From assembly GCA_021823365.1 (NCBI GenBank), contig JAKAOD010000108.1:1-8570 (forward strand): DNA of 8,570 nucleotides, in the 5' to 3' direction. The DNA is from Actinomycetes bacterium (GTDB lineage: Bacteria > Actinomycetota > Acidimicrobiia > Acidimicrobiales > Bog-793). The position numbers were made by a program, and so were the translations under genes. Shown in pieces: positions 1 through 5,871 of the stretch; the first letter of the stretch is position 1, and each line of letters begins with the position of its first letter. The notes under the pieces are model-generated. The model ran no database searches. It worked only from the letters and a program-made list of their open reading frames with translations, and had not been told where the DNA came from.

Positions 1-21
1 GTCCCTGGATGCTCCTATGAG

Positions 22-27
22 TGTCAA
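22..27 (-). promoter_or_regulatory. -35 half of the IS110 junction promoter
   Basis: TTGACA, a perfect sigma-70 -35 consensus, is at the right end of the IS110 element and overlaps the transposase stop codon (TGA at 26-24). Counting through the right end (13 bases), the CT core (2) and CT of the left end (2) gives a 17-base spacer to CATACT. Confidence 0.6.
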
Positions 28-1247
28 GCGGCTTGTGGTTGTTGGGTGGTGAGCCAATGCTGGTAGGTGGTGGCCAGGTCGGCATGGTGGAGCACGCCGC
101 GTTCGAGGCGGGAGAGGCGCATGGCGGTGGTGCAGAGGTGATGGGCTGCGGCGGTGAGGGAGATCCCGGCCGCGATGCGTTGTTGGCGGAGATCGGCGGC
201 GTGGGGGACGTCGGTGGGGTTGATGAGCAGGTGGTACATCTCGCGGGCGATGTAGCGCTTCAGACACCGGAGGATATCTCGGTCGCTTTTGCCTTCTTGG
301 CGGCGGCGTTGGACGTACGCGTCGCTGGCTGGGTGGTGATGAGCGAGGCGGACCATGGCGATGCGCCACAAGGCGTTGTTGGCATCGCGGTTGCCTCCGC
401 GGTTGAGCCGGTGACGGGTGATCTTGCCCGATGAAGCTTCGACGGGGCTCACCCCACACAGCGCGGCGAATGTGGCGTCGCTGCGCATGCGCTCGGGGTT
501 GTCCCCGGCAGCTATCAACAGGGCGGAGGCGACCTCGGGGCCGACACCGTCGGCGGCGAGCAGCGCCGGGTTGGCCTCGGTGCAGACCTCAGCGATGTGC
601 TGGTCGAGTTCGGTGACCTCCGCCGAGAGGGCTTGGTGGCGTCGGGCGAGTAGCCGAAGTGAGCGTTTCGTCGCTTCTTTCGGATCCGTAGAGGCGCCAG
701 GGCGGCACCTGGCGCACCAGGCGACCTGGCCCCGAAGGTTGAGACGGCCGAGCTCGCCGCGCAGCTCCTCGGACGCGCTCACGATCAGGTCGCGGATCTG
801 GTTGCCGGCTTGCGTACGGGCCTTGACCGCGGAACGGCGAGCGACGCGAAGCGCCCGGAGGGCCTCGCTCGCCCCGTCGGCCGCCTTGGGTGTGCCTGAC
901 GCATCCCCGCACAGCGCGGCCCGGGCAGCTGCCTCGGCGTCCACGGTGTCGGACTTGCCTTTGCGGCGCCGAAGCTGACGATTGGGGCGGTTGACCTCCA
1001 CGACGTCGACTCCAGCGGAGCGAAGGTGACGTGTCAGACCCGCCCCGTAGCTGCCGGTGCCCTCGACTCCGACCTTTTCGACGTCTCCGAAGCCACGCAA
1101 CCAGGACAACAGGTTTTCGTAGCCGGCGGCCGTCGCAGAGAAGCTTGCCGCGTCGAGGATCTTGCCGCGCTCGTCGACGACGGCTGCCACATGGACGTCT
1201 TTGTGGGTGTCGACACCGCCGGTGACAACCCGCGTCTCGTTTGGCAT
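24..1247 (-). CDS. IS110-family transposase (DEDD recombinase) with a C-terminal XRE-like helix-turn-helix
   Basis: This 407-residue protein would be the bridge-RNA-guided recombinase of the element, excising it as a circle and integrating it at an RNA-specified target. The N-terminal RuvC-like DEDD domain has D13 (GVDTHKD), E62 (VEGTGSYG), and D100 and D103 (KSDTVDA). A coiled-coil linker spans about residues 125-225. The C-terminal Tnp_20 domain has a helix-hairpin-helix (LLAADGVGPEVASALL, 229-244) and the SSG motif at 272-274, where S273 is the likely nucleophile. Residues about 352-400 add a segment resembling an XRE-type DNA-binding domain (GISLTAAAHHL...LSRLERG). The start is the first ATG after GAAGGAGGG, with a rather long spacer of about 11 bases. 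The TGA stop lies inside the TTGACA hexamer. The gene looks intact. Family assignment is secure; the extra domain is inferred from sequence pattern only. Confidence 0.93.
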   Translation of the reverse strand: MPNETRVVTGGVDTHKDVHVAAVVDERGKILDAASFSATAAGYENLLSWLRGFGDVEKVGVEGTGSYGAGLTRHLRSAGVDVVEVNRPNRQLRRRKGKSDTVDAEAAARAALCGDASGTPKAADGASEALRALRVARRSAVKARTQAGNQIRDLIVSASEELRGELGRLNLRGQVAWCARCRPGASTDPKEATKRSLRLLARRHQALSAEVTELDQHIAEVCTEANPALLAADGVGPEVASALLIAAGDNPERMRSDATFAALCGVSPVEASSGKITRHRLNRGGNRDANNALWRIAMVRLAHHHPASDAYVQRRRQEGKSDRDILRCLKRYIAREMYHLLINPTDVPHAADLRQQRIAAGISLTAAAHHLCTTAMRLSRLERGVLHHADLATTYQHWLTTQQPQAA

Positions 1248-1289
1248 GCTGGTACCTGCCCTCCTTCATAGGCCACTGGGATGGCACCA

Positions 1290-1457
1290 CCGGCCGCGGC
1301 GGTGGACAGGACTCTCACGGTGCTCGCCAAGGCTCCTATCAGGTCACGTCCGTCCGACCGGTTGGTGCATGTCTGCAGGCAGGCCCGCGCCGACAGATCC
1401 AAGGCAAGGCACGAAGCCGATCCCAGGTCGGGTCAGACCCGGACCCCACCCGCAGAC
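1290..1457 (-). ncRNA. Candidate IS110 bridge RNA
   Basis: This leader RNA would guide the transposase by pairing with target and donor DNA, as for IS621. The first loop is closed by CCGAC (1431-1427) and GTCGG (1394-1390). It holds ACCTGGGA (1428-1421), identical to the 8 bases of IS30 left of the insertion (1481-1474), and CCTTGG (1404-1399), which can pair with CCAGGG on the right of the insertion (8-3) with one U-G wobble. A small GGC/GCC hairpin lies between them. The second loop is closed by GGACGGAC (1355-1348) and GTCCTGTCC (1312-1304). It holds ATAGGAGCCT (1339-1330), matching 9 of 10 bases at the element's right end (18-9), and TGAGAG (1317-1312), complementary to CTCTCA at the left end (1473-1468). 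The 5' end is placed from the junction promoter. The 3' end is a guess, near the CCACCG/CGGTGG hairpin at 1287-1305. Confidence 0.72.
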
Positions 1458-2198
1458 ACCACCAGTATGAGAGTCCCAGGTGAGCGTCAAGCGGTATCGA
1501 GGGGGGATGCGCTCGAGCAGCTCGACCAGGCCGGCAAGGGTCGCCTCGGCGCCGTGGCCCTCTGGAAGGTCGGCCAGCCACATGTGCCGGCTGGCACGGT
1601 CAAAGACAGTGGCGATCGCCGAGCGGCCGCCTGCGCCGATGACGAGGTCGCCTTCGAGGTGGCCGACGTGCGCCCTGCCAGCCGCCCCGGCCGGTCGGCT
1701 GGCGATCGGCCGGTACGGCCCGAGCGGCGAGGCCACCCGTGGCTGCTCGCTCCTCGGCACCCGCCGTCGGCGGCAGCGCCGGTGTCGGTGCAGGCCGTGG
1801 TGCAGGCCCTTTGGCAGCCCTCGCCGGCCCTGCGCGTAGACCGCTGCATAGATGCTCTCGTGCGAGATGCTCCCCTCGACGCCCCGGTGCAAGCCGCGGG
1901 CGAGCTCGAGGGCGATCGTCATCGGAGAGTCCTTGGCCCGCAGACGTGCCTCGACGTGTGCGGCGAGCAGCGGGTTGGCGACAAGGACCGGCGCCTTCGG
2001 GCGGGCGCGCATCGCCTCGGCGCGGGACTGCGCGGACGCCGCCCGGTAGACCTGGCGCCCGCCGTTGCGGGACAGCTCCGCCGAGATCGTGCAGCGGTGC
2101 CGGCGAAGAGCGGCGGCGATGGCGGTCACGGTCTCGCCACGCTCGACGCCGGCACGGATCTCCTCGCGCTCTACCAGGCTCAACGGCTCTGCTGGCAT
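1344..2198 (-). pseudogene. IS30-family transposase, truncated by IS110 after the second catalytic Asp
   Basis: The first 242 codons are IS30 transposase. They comprise an N-terminal helix-turn-helix (residues 6-45, LSLVEREEIRAGV...CTISAELSRN), the SHESIYAAVYAQG region (112-124) and a DDE core starting with GHLEGDLVIG (D184) and ending at TLTWD (D242). The final catalytic Glu and C-terminus are missing, so this product cannot be an active transposase. From 1472 the frame runs into the IS110 leader and adds 42 unrelated codons before a TGA at 1344-1346. I chose the ATG at 2198 rather than an upstream one at 2258 because GAGGAG (2210-2205) lies 6 bases before it and the helix-turn-helix starts at once. 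The retained N-terminus could still bind the element ends and act as an inhibitor; this is speculation. Confidence 0.85.
1464..1469 (-). promoter_or_regulatory. -10 half of the IS110 junction promoter
   Basis: CATACT lies just inside the left end of the IS110 element. In the linear insertion it has no good partner. When left and right ends are joined in the excised circle it stands 17 bases after TTGACA (27-22). Transcription would then start near 1457 and enter the putative bridge RNA. Split promoters rebuilt at the circle junction are known for this family; here it is inferred from sequence. Confidence 0.6.
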
Positions 2199-2314
2199 GA
2201 TGGGCTCCTCCACCGGTCGGGTGTGCGCTTCAACAACGGGCATCCTGCCCGTGCTCACGCTCTGACCGGTGGACCCTCAGCTCTCAGCTGTTGCCGTCAC
2301 CACTTGAACTGGCC
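1473..2314 (-). mobile_element. IS30-family element, 5' part, interrupted by IS110 and itself inserted in a group II intron RT gene
   Basis: The upstream edge is set where the reverse transcriptase frame stops making sense: on the minus strand ATCTCCC at 2321-2315 still fits the RT, and GGCCAGTTCAAG begins at 2314. The interval before the transposase start (2199-2314) is the IS leader. The other end of the element is not in the window because IS110 splits it at 1473 and only about seven bases of the distal part are present (1-7). The terminal repeat therefore cannot be checked here. Confidence 0.65.
2209..2273 (-). promoter_or_regulatory. Nested hairpin covering the IS30 ribosome-binding site
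   Basis: TCCACCGGTC and GACCGGTGGA (2273-2264 and 2218-2209 on the minus strand) form a perfect 10-bp stem. Inside it ACGGGC/GCCCGT (2236-2252) forms a second 6-bp hairpin. The 3' arm ends in the first bases of the GAGGAG Shine-Dalgarno sequence, so transcripts entering from outside would have a partly masked start site. Such protection against read-through expression is known in other insertion sequences; here it is inferred from the sequence. Confidence 0.5.
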
Positions 2315-2315
2315 G

Positions 2316-2465
2316 GGAGATCGGGGACCCTTGCGGAGTACCCTTCTCTCGGGCGACGAGAGTCCCATCTGGCATCTGCACGGGGGCTTTCAACCACCGC
2401 TCGATGTAGAGCAGGACCCAGCGCTCGTCGGTGTGGTGAGCGACCGCTTTGAGCAGCAGATCATG
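2316..2465 (-). pseudogene. Group II intron reverse transcriptase/maturase fragment
   Basis: Fifty codons (HDLLLKAV...ERWLKAPVQ...GTPQGSPIS) match the segment of group II intron reverse transcriptases that leads into RT block 4. The YADD catalytic block that should follow, the maturase domain and the N-terminal part are absent. The 3' side is cut by the IS30 element just after GSPIS. The 5' side stops at the edge of a 27-bp repeat (2464-2490); the residues in frame upstream of it do not resemble an RT. No intron RNA domain V or VI is visible in the window, since it would lie beyond the IS30 insertion. It is non-functional. Confidence 0.8.
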
Positions 2466-2490
2466 CCCCGGCTTCCGCAGAATGTAGGCA
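2464..2490 (-). repeat. 27-bp inverted repeat, left copy
   Basis: On the minus strand this reads TGCCTACATTCTGCGG followed by AAGCCGGGGCA. It matches the copy at 4448-4474 (plus strand) in 25 of 27 positions, with the mismatches only in the CT/GC pair. It abuts the RT fragment. It is either the left terminal repeat of the IS1634-family element or an end of a second transposon of the type that begins at 4448. Confidence 0.85.
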
Positions 2491-2573
2491 GGCAAGACGG
2501 CCAGAACTGCGGTCTGAACTGGGAGCACGGGCGCGCGGGCGCCTCGGGGTCGTGTTACTACGCGGCGGTGGAG

Positions 2574-2585
2574 GTGCTGGTAGAG
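2574..2585 (+). repeat. Inner 12-bp inverted repeat, left copy
   Basis: GTGCTGGTAGAG is perfectly inverted relative to 4411-4422 and touches the IS1634 transposase stop codon (2586-2588). It is a candidate terminal repeat of the element. Confidence 0.6.
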
Positions 2586-4316
2586 CTACTTGGGCTCGCC
2601 GACGGGCGTGAAGTCGTAGAAGCGGGGCGGTTCGGGCAGCTGCAGGGCCTTCAGGACCGCCCGCTGGCCAGTGGTGAGCTCGCTGCGCTGGGCGGCGCGG
2701 CCGTCGGCGGTGGCGAGGGTGACGAGGTGCATCCGCTCGAGCTCGTTGCGGATGTTGCGCCAGGTGTCGCCGGTCCCGGTCTCGGCGACGCGCAGCAGCA
2801 ACAGGGCGAGCCACTGCAGCTGCACGTGGGCGCGGATGCGGTCCTCCCGGCGGTGGTAGACGGGGCGCAGGTCGATCGTCGACTTCAGGTCCCGCCAGCC
2901 CCGCTCGGCCTCGTAGAGCGCCTTGTAGCCGACGGCGATCTCCGCCGCGGTGAGGCTCTCGTCGGAGGTGCGGAGCAGGAACTTGCCGTCGAAGTTGGCG
3001 TCGCGGGCCACCGCGGCGCGGTCGACGCGCAGCAGTCCGGCGGGCGTGGTGCGCAGGAACCGCTTGAAGGCGGGCTTGGTCTTCAGCTTGCCGGCGAGCT
3101 CGGCCCGCTCGCGAGCGGCCAGCGCGTCCGAGCCGGCGATGCGCTCGGCGAGGCGCCCCACGATCTCCTCGCGCACCGCCTTGTCGCGGATGGCCGCCTC
3201 GGGGTTGTGGCAGACGACGAAGCGGTCCCGCGCGGTGCCGTCGTCGACGCGCACCTCCTTCACGCGCAGGTTGCCGGCGACCTCCCGGTAGCGGCCCTGG
3301 CGGCTGAGCGCGGCGGCCGCCTCGGCGGACTCGCCGCGCAGCTTCTCGCCGACGATGTAGTGCCCGCCGCCACGCTGCAGGTAGCGGCGGTTCTCCGCCG
3401 AGGTGAAGCCGCGGTCGAGCGCCCAGATCACCCGGTTGAGGCTCCACCTCGCGAGGTCGTCCTTGACGGTGCGGATCAGCACCTGGTCCGAGGTGTTGCC
3501 GGGGAAGGTCCACACCCGCACCGGGATCCCCTCGCGCGTCACCGCCATGCCGATCACCACCTGGGGGAGGTCCGGGCGGTGGTCCTTCGAGTGGCCGTGC
3601 GTGCGAAAGGCCCGCTCGACGGCGCGCCCCCCTTCGTCGGTGGCTTCGTCGTCCTCGTCGCCGAGCAGTGCCGCGTCAGCCGCATCGGTCTCGAAGTAGG
3701 TCGACGAGGTGTCGAAGAACAAGATGTCGACCTCGAGGTTGAGAAGGTTGGCGACCGAGAAGAAGACGGCTTCGGCCAGCTCGTCGATCATCGACAGGAA
3801 GACGTCCATCGCCCGGTAGCAGGTGTCCTCGTCGAGATCGGCAAGCCCCTCGACGAAGACCCGCTCGCGCACCCACGAACAGCCGGCCAGCTTGGACAGC
3901 GGCGTCGGCGAGAGCCGGTTGGCGACCATGGCGAAGACCACCCGCTCCACCGCCGCCGCGTCCACCCGCCGGCCGCGGCGCGGACGGGCGTCGAGCGCGG
4001 CGAGGACCGCCTTGCCGATACCGAGCCGTTCCCACAGCCGGTCGGCCACGTACGCCGTCCCCATCGGGCGCGAGTCGAGCACCGTCACCTCGCCGGCGCT
4101 GCTTGCCGCGATCGCCTCCGCCGGGTCGAGGAAGCGGCTGATGGACCGCACGAGCCGCGCCAGGCCCTCGCGATCGACCAGGTCGGACCGCCCGAAGTTG
4201 TGGATGATGCGCGCCTTCGGCATGCCGCTCCCGGGATCCCGCTCGTTGTGCGCGAGCGCCAGGTAGGAGACCTCGCTGCCGTCACGGTTCCGCCGCCGCG
4301 TCTCCCGCAGGTACAT
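2586..4316 (-). CDS. IS1634-family transposase (IS4-type DDE)
   Basis: This 576-residue transposase is of usual length for the family and appears intact. It cuts and joins DNA through an RNase H-fold DDE domain. The N-terminus (MYLRETRRRNRDGSEVSYLALAHNER, then RIIHNFGR) is the typical beta-rich family start. Catalytic residues read as D202 (ILFFDTSSTYFE), D301 (ALDRGFTSAENR) and E471 (YEAERGWRDLKS), the last followed by the RPVYHRREDRIRAHVQLQWLALLL helix seen in IS1634/IS1549 proteins. A long, charged insertion between the second Asp and the Glu (about residues 330-450) is usual for IS4-type enzymes. The ATG at 4316 has no clear Shine-Dalgarno sequence. A palindrome lies just upstream (4321-4371). 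The stop codon is directly beside the inner 12-bp repeat. Confidence 0.93.
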   Translation of the reverse strand: MYLRETRRRNRDGSEVSYLALAHNERDPGSGMPKARIIHNFGRSDLVDREGLARLVRSISRFLDPAEAIAASSAGEVTVLDSRPMGTAYVADRLWERLGIGKAVLAALDARPRRGRRVDAAAVERVVFAMVANRLSPTPLSKLAGCSWVRERVFVEGLADLDEDTCYRAMDVFLSMIDELAEAVFFSVANLLNLEVDILFFDTSSTYFETDAADAALLGDEDDEATDEGGRAVERAFRTHGHSKDHRPDLPQVVIGMAVTREGIPVRVWTFPGNTSDQVLIRTVKDDLARWSLNRVIWALDRGFTSAENRRYLQRGGGHYIVGEKLRGESAEAAAALSRQGRYREVAGNLRVKEVRVDDGTARDRFVVCHNPEAAIRDKAVREEIVGRLAERIAGSDALAARERAELAGKLKTKPAFKRFLRTTPAGLLRVDRAAVARDANFDGKFLLRTSDESLTAAEIAVGYKALYEAERGWRDLKSTIDLRPVYHRREDRIRAHVQLQWLALLLLRVAETGTGDTWRNIRNELERMHLVTLATADGRAAQRSELTTGQRAVLKALQLPEPPRFYDFTPVGEPK

Positions 4317-4320
4317 GTCT

Positions 4321-4371
4321 ACGACTGTAGGTCACCAATCAGCGACAGTGGGTGATCTACCGGCTAGTCGT
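4321..4371 (-). promoter_or_regulatory. Palindromic leader upstream of the IS1634 transposase
   Basis: GTAGGTCACC (4327-4336) and GGTGATCTAC (4351-4360) pair at 9 of 10 positions across a 14-base spacer. The flanking ACGACT (4321-4326) and AGTCGT (4366-4371) extend the arms after a 5-base bulge. It begins four bases before the start codon, so it could be an operator or a structured 5' leader limiting transposase expression. No promoter hexamers are assigned. Confidence 0.4.
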
Positions 4372-4410
4372 GTGTCTACGCTTTCGGGCCTCCAGAGCTA
4401 CCTGGAGATC

Positions 4411-4422
4411 CTCTACCAGCAC
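4411..4422 (+). repeat. Inner 12-bp inverted repeat, right copy
   Basis: CTCTACCAGCAC is the inverted partner of 2574-2585 and lies 95 bases upstream of the IS1634 transposase start. A small hairpin, CTCCAG/CTGGAG, lies next to it at 4390-4407. Confidence 0.6.
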
Positions 4423-4447
4423 TTATCCTTCGGGCGAGGCCCGATTA

Positions 4448-4474
4448 TGCCTACATTCTGCGGAACTCGGGGCA
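4448..4474 (+). repeat. 27-bp inverted repeat, right copy
   Basis: This is the partner of 2464-2490. It ends two bases before the ribosome-binding site of the DDE transposase gene, so it may equally be the left terminus of the three-gene transposon. Just before it, TCGGGC-GAG-GCCCGA (4430-4444) forms a perfect 6-bp hairpin. TTATCC (4423) and TTATGCC (4445) give a weak direct repeat 22 bases apart, as might be expected of transposase-binding sites. Confidence 0.85.
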
Positions 4475-4475
4475 G

Positions 4476-4482
4476 AAGGAGG
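4476..4482 (+). promoter_or_regulatory. Ribosome-binding site of the DDE transposase gene
   Basis: AAGGAGG, a near-perfect Shine-Dalgarno sequence, stands six bases before the ATG at 4489. It decides the start over an in-frame ATG at 4315 far upstream, which would place coding sequence across the repeats. Confidence 0.8.
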
Positions 4483-4488
4483 CTCCGA

Positions 4489-5871
4489 ATGGACAAGGAC
4501 GGGCACCGCCAGGCGGTGGCGCTCTATCGCTACTCGCTCATCCGCCCGTTGGCGGCTAAAGACGTGGGGGCGCGCCAGCGCGGCGAGATGGTGCGGGCGC
4601 TGTGCTCGGCCTGCCACTTCGGACCCGACGGCGAGCTCGCCACCGTCTCGGCCCCGACGCTCAGGCGCTGGCTGCGGGCATGGCGCGAGGGTGGCTTCGA
4701 GGCGCTGTCGCCGGCGGAGCGCTCCCAGCCGACCCGCATCGCCAAGGCGATCCTCGACGCTGCCGAGGTGTTGAAGAGCGAGGCGCCGAAGCGCACCGCC
4801 GCCCAGGTGGCACGGGCGCTCGAGGAAGCCGGCATCGGCGTCGTCTCCGAGCGCACCCTGCAGCGCCACTTCGCACGCCTCGGGCTCAACCGCTCTCCCG
4901 ACATGCGGGCGCCGAGGGCCTTCGGACGCTTCGAGGCGACCGAGTTCGGCCAGTTGTGGACCGGCGACGGGTTGCACGGCCCGTCGGTCGCCGGTCGAAA
5001 GACGGTGCTGTGCGCCTTTGTCGACGACTGGTCACGGACCGTGCCGGGCTGGCGCTGGGGCCACGCCGAGGACACGGTGCGGATCGAAGCGGCACTGCGG
5101 CGCGGGATCGAGTCGCGCGGCGTGCCCGACCGGGTCTTCGTCGACAACGGCAGCGGCTTCAGCTCCGGACCGTTCAACCGCACCCTGGCGGTGCTCGGGA
5201 TCGCCATCGCGCACTCGCGGCCGGGACAGCCTGCCTCGCGCGGCAAGATTGAGCGCCTATTTCGCACGGTGAGGCTTCAGTTCCTGGTCGAGCTCGAAGC
5301 ACGCGGCGGCGCCCACAGCCTCGCCGAGCTCAACGAGCTGTTCTCGGCCTGGCTCGAGGGCGTCTATCACCGGACCGTCCACTCCGAGACCGGGCAGGCC
5401 CCGATCGAGCGCCTGATGGCCGCCCGCCCGCTGCGCCGGCCGAGCCCGGCCGAGCTGCGGGAGGCGTTCTTGTGGTCTGCCAAGCGCAGGGCCGACAAGA
5501 CCGCGGCTGTCTCTTTGTTCGGGAATCACTACGAGGTCGACCCGGCTCTTGTCGGAGCGACGGTGGAGCTCGTCTTCGACCCGTTCGACATGACCGAGAT
5601 CGAGGTCCGATACGAGGGCCGGGAGATGGGAAAGGCGATCCCCCGCAAGATCAGCCGCCACACCCATCCCGCCGCACGGCAAGAGAACCCGCCTTCGCCG
5701 AAGTCTTCGGGGATCGACTACCTCGGCCTCGTCGCAGAGCGGGTGGCTAAAGAGACCGCCCGGCGCATCGCTTATGCCGAGATCGACCGGCCCGGCAACG
5801 CGGAGGAGCCCGACGACGACAAGCCCGACGACGACGAGCCCGACGACAACGACAAGGAGGACGCCCGATGA
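4489..5871 (+). CDS. DDE transposase of the IS481/Tn552/TniA type
   Basis: This 460-residue protein should carry out strand transfer for the module. An N-terminal helix-turn-helix region (about 5-135: AAKDVGARQRGEMVRAL, ATVSAPTLRRWLRAWREGG, VVSERTLQRHFARLGL) suggests two DNA-binding units. The rve core gives D160 (QLWTGD), D219 (VFVDNGSG) and E255 (RGKIERLF), with exactly 35 residues between the last two. A Mu-type C-terminal beta-barrel follows (about 341-393, VSLFGNHYEVD...GREMGKAIPRKISRHTHP). The tail 441-459 is an acidic Pro-Asp repeat (PDDDKPDDDEPDD), an odd ending that might contact the ATPase. The stop overlaps the next start as ATGA, so the two are translationally coupled. No frameshift or missing catalytic residue is seen. 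It is unlike IstA of IS21 in its partner, which is ExeA-like rather than IstB-like. Confidence 0.88.
   Translation: MDKDGHRQAVALYRYSLIRPLAAKDVGARQRGEMVRALCSACHFGPDGELATVSAPTLRRWLRAWREGGFEALSPAERSQPTRIAKAILDAAEVLKSEAPKRTAAQVARALEEAGIGVVSERTLQRHFARLGLNRSPDMRAPRAFGRFEATEFGQLWTGDGLHGPSVAGRKTVLCAFVDDWSRTVPGWRWGHAEDTVRIEAALRRGIESRGVPDRVFVDNGSGFSSGPFNRTLAVLGIAIAHSRPGQPASRGKIERLFRTVRLQFLVELEARGGAHSLAELNELFSAWLEGVYHRTVHSETGQAPIERLMAARPLRRPSPAELREAFLWSAKRRADKTAAVSLFGNHYEVDPALVGATVELVFDPFDMTEIEVRYEGREMGKAIPRKISRHTHPAARQENPPSPKSSGIDYLGLVAERVAKETARRIAYAEIDRPGNAEEPDDDKPDDDEPDDNDKEDAR

Larger units (their letters stand above)
8..1472 (-). mobile_element. Complete IS110-family insertion sequence inserted in an IS30 transposase gene
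   Basis: The element holds one DEDD transposase gene with a 225-base leader upstream and only about 16 bases after the stop codon, the layout of the IS110 group proper. Boundaries are inferred from the broken IS30 frame: on the minus strand the frame reads ...Thr-Trp-Asp up to 1473, and bases 7 to 1 read CAGGGAC, consistent with the Gln-Gly that follows TWD in IS30 proteins. There are no terminal inverted repeats, as expected for the family. A dinucleotide core is read as CT at 1473-1472 and CC at 8-7, so the exact edge is uncertain by about two bases. The guide matches in the leader end exactly at these edges, which is independent support. Confidence 0.8.
2464..4474 (-). mobile_element. IS1634-family insertion sequence (outer boundaries)
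   Basis: One full-length IS1634-type transposase gene is enclosed by two nested inverted-repeat pairs. The outer pair is 2464-2490/4448-4474, giving 2011 bp. The inner pair is a perfect 12-mer, GTGCTGGTAGAG at 2574-2585 and its complement at 4411-4422, giving 1849 bp. Both lengths suit the family. No target-site duplication is apparent at either pair. The inner pair lies directly against the transposase stop codon and may be the true terminus. In that case 2491-2573 and 4423-4474 belong to neighbouring sequence. Confidence 0.55.

Noticed and set aside
1281..4355. A 1024-codon open frame on the plus strand
   Set aside because: It runs antisense across the IS30 fragment, the RT fragment and the whole IS1634 transposase, has no family-like motifs, and is the usual stop-poor mirror frame of GC-rich genes.
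2549..4381. Direct repeat GTCGTGT..CTACGC at 2549-2563 and 4367-4381 (13 of 15) as a target-site duplication
   Set aside because: The right copy lies inside both possible element limits, so it cannot be a duplication flanking the element; it may be chance or an internal site.
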